Source: Lithospermum erythrorhizon (Eukaryota > Streptophyta > Magnoliopsida > Boraginales > Boraginaceae). Taken from it: 64,000 bases of DNA. Below the pieces are notes generated by a model that had not been told where the DNA came from, ran no database searches, and was given only the letters and a program-made list of their open reading frames with translations. The stretch spans positions 496,001 to 560,000 of the forward strand of contig JADFUC010000590.1 in NCBI GenBank assembly GCA_019722365.1, read 5' to 3'. The first letter of the stretch is position 1; the number at the start of each line of letters is the position of its first letter. The position numbers and the translations under genes were made by a program. Below are positions 63,453 through 64,000 of the stretch, in pieces.

Positions 63453-64000
63453 CTGCAGATTTCTCAAAACAAGCTAACATTAGTCCAACAGGCGGAACCG
63501 AGAAGGGGGCAGAATAAGCATTTAGTCAAGTAAGTCGACTGAAATAAGCATAATTGATTATTGTCACATACTAATGTTAGCAGATTTTATAGTAACTGGC
63601 CCAAAACTCACATTCCAATGTTACCAGAGCGGAAGACACATGTATAACAGTTTTTTTAAACTCTAATAATTACGAAGTATATCACATAGTTCATATGTCT
63701 CAATTTAGCTCTTGAATTGGAAGCAATGTAATGTAGGCCTTCCTAATATTGCAAGGGCCAAGTCCAGTGTTCCTAAGCAATAACATCTAAAGAAATGTGC
63801 CTCTATTCAACACAAATATAATTCCAATGTATGTCTACTTATGTTGAAACCCAAACAATATTGGATGCTTTATAAATCTTCATGATGTAAGAATTAGTGA
63901 GTTTAATTCCAATCCTTTTAATAGTTTACACACTTGAAACAACTTATGTACAGTTTGAACATTTGATAATTTTGAATTACCTATAAAAAACGCCCCGGAA
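63453..64000. other. First visible GALT intron
   Basis: This is upstream of the acceptor CTGCAG at 63453-63458 (minus strand), which ends in phase 1, so a further exon must lie to the right. No exon is recognisable before the window edge. A short frame overlapping the acceptor is intron read-through. Confidence 0.6.

Overview
This is eukaryotic nuclear DNA from a flowering plant, and the gene content points to a eudicot. It is AT-rich, genes carry GT-AG introns, and the proteins are plant families: a calcium-dependent protein kinase, a LOB-domain factor, ELF5, MFP1, a HIPL protein, AP2/ERF, DDR4 and an arabinogalactan-protein galactosyltransferase. Stowaway-like MITE ends and the string ACTCCGTA recur. 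The latter is common in Amaranthaceae genomes, but this is only a hint and the species is not determined.

Layout, left to right. At 2402-2524 (minus) is the first coding exon of a transportin-SR/MOS14-like importin whose body lies left of the window; its first intron holds a diverged ~150-bp tandem array (1070-2230). A complete eight-exon CDPK (541 aa) lies at 5690-10175 (minus). From 11.6 to 16.8 kb there is decayed LTR-retroelement-like DNA. At 18159-19095 (plus) is an LBD27-like gene, followed by an inverted pair of ~320-bp repeats (19.8-21.1 kb). ELF5 (22170-27888, plus, nine exons, 531 aa), MFP1 (28954-32549, plus, three exons, 709 aa) and a short HIPL gene (34924-37078, plus, six exons, 551 aa) follow, with a relic HIPL exon upstream of the last.

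At 37563-38723 (minus) is an intronless gene with two degenerate AP2/ERF domains. A decayed copy of it, with both flanks, lies at about 44.87-47.7 kb; its 5' flank is split by a 1,150-bp Helitron-like insertion (46370-47519). Between the two copies are a probable solo Copia LTR (40723-41671) and a second LTR (42823-43679) followed by a tRNA-Met-type primer-binding site.

The right part holds a DDR4-like DDT-domain gene (51219-58489, plus) with a repeated N-terminus and apparent frameshifts in two short middle exons, then a ~2.0-kb terminal-inverted-repeat element (59305-61319), then the 3' six exons of a hydroxyproline O-galactosyltransferase (61580-63452, minus) whose 5' part lies beyond the right edge.

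The genes form no operon or pathway. Roles include Ca2+ signalling (CDPK), pollen and organ boundaries (LBD), flowering and RNA processing (ELF5), SR-protein import (MOS14), thylakoid/nucleoid organisation (MFP1), cell surface (HIPL), transcription and chromatin (AP2/ERF, DDR4) and AGP glycosylation in the Golgi (GALT). No previously undescribed system is evident. The most unusual items are the AP2/ERF duplication with its dated insertion, the modular AP2/ERF protein, and the TIR element with mirrored subterminal motifs.
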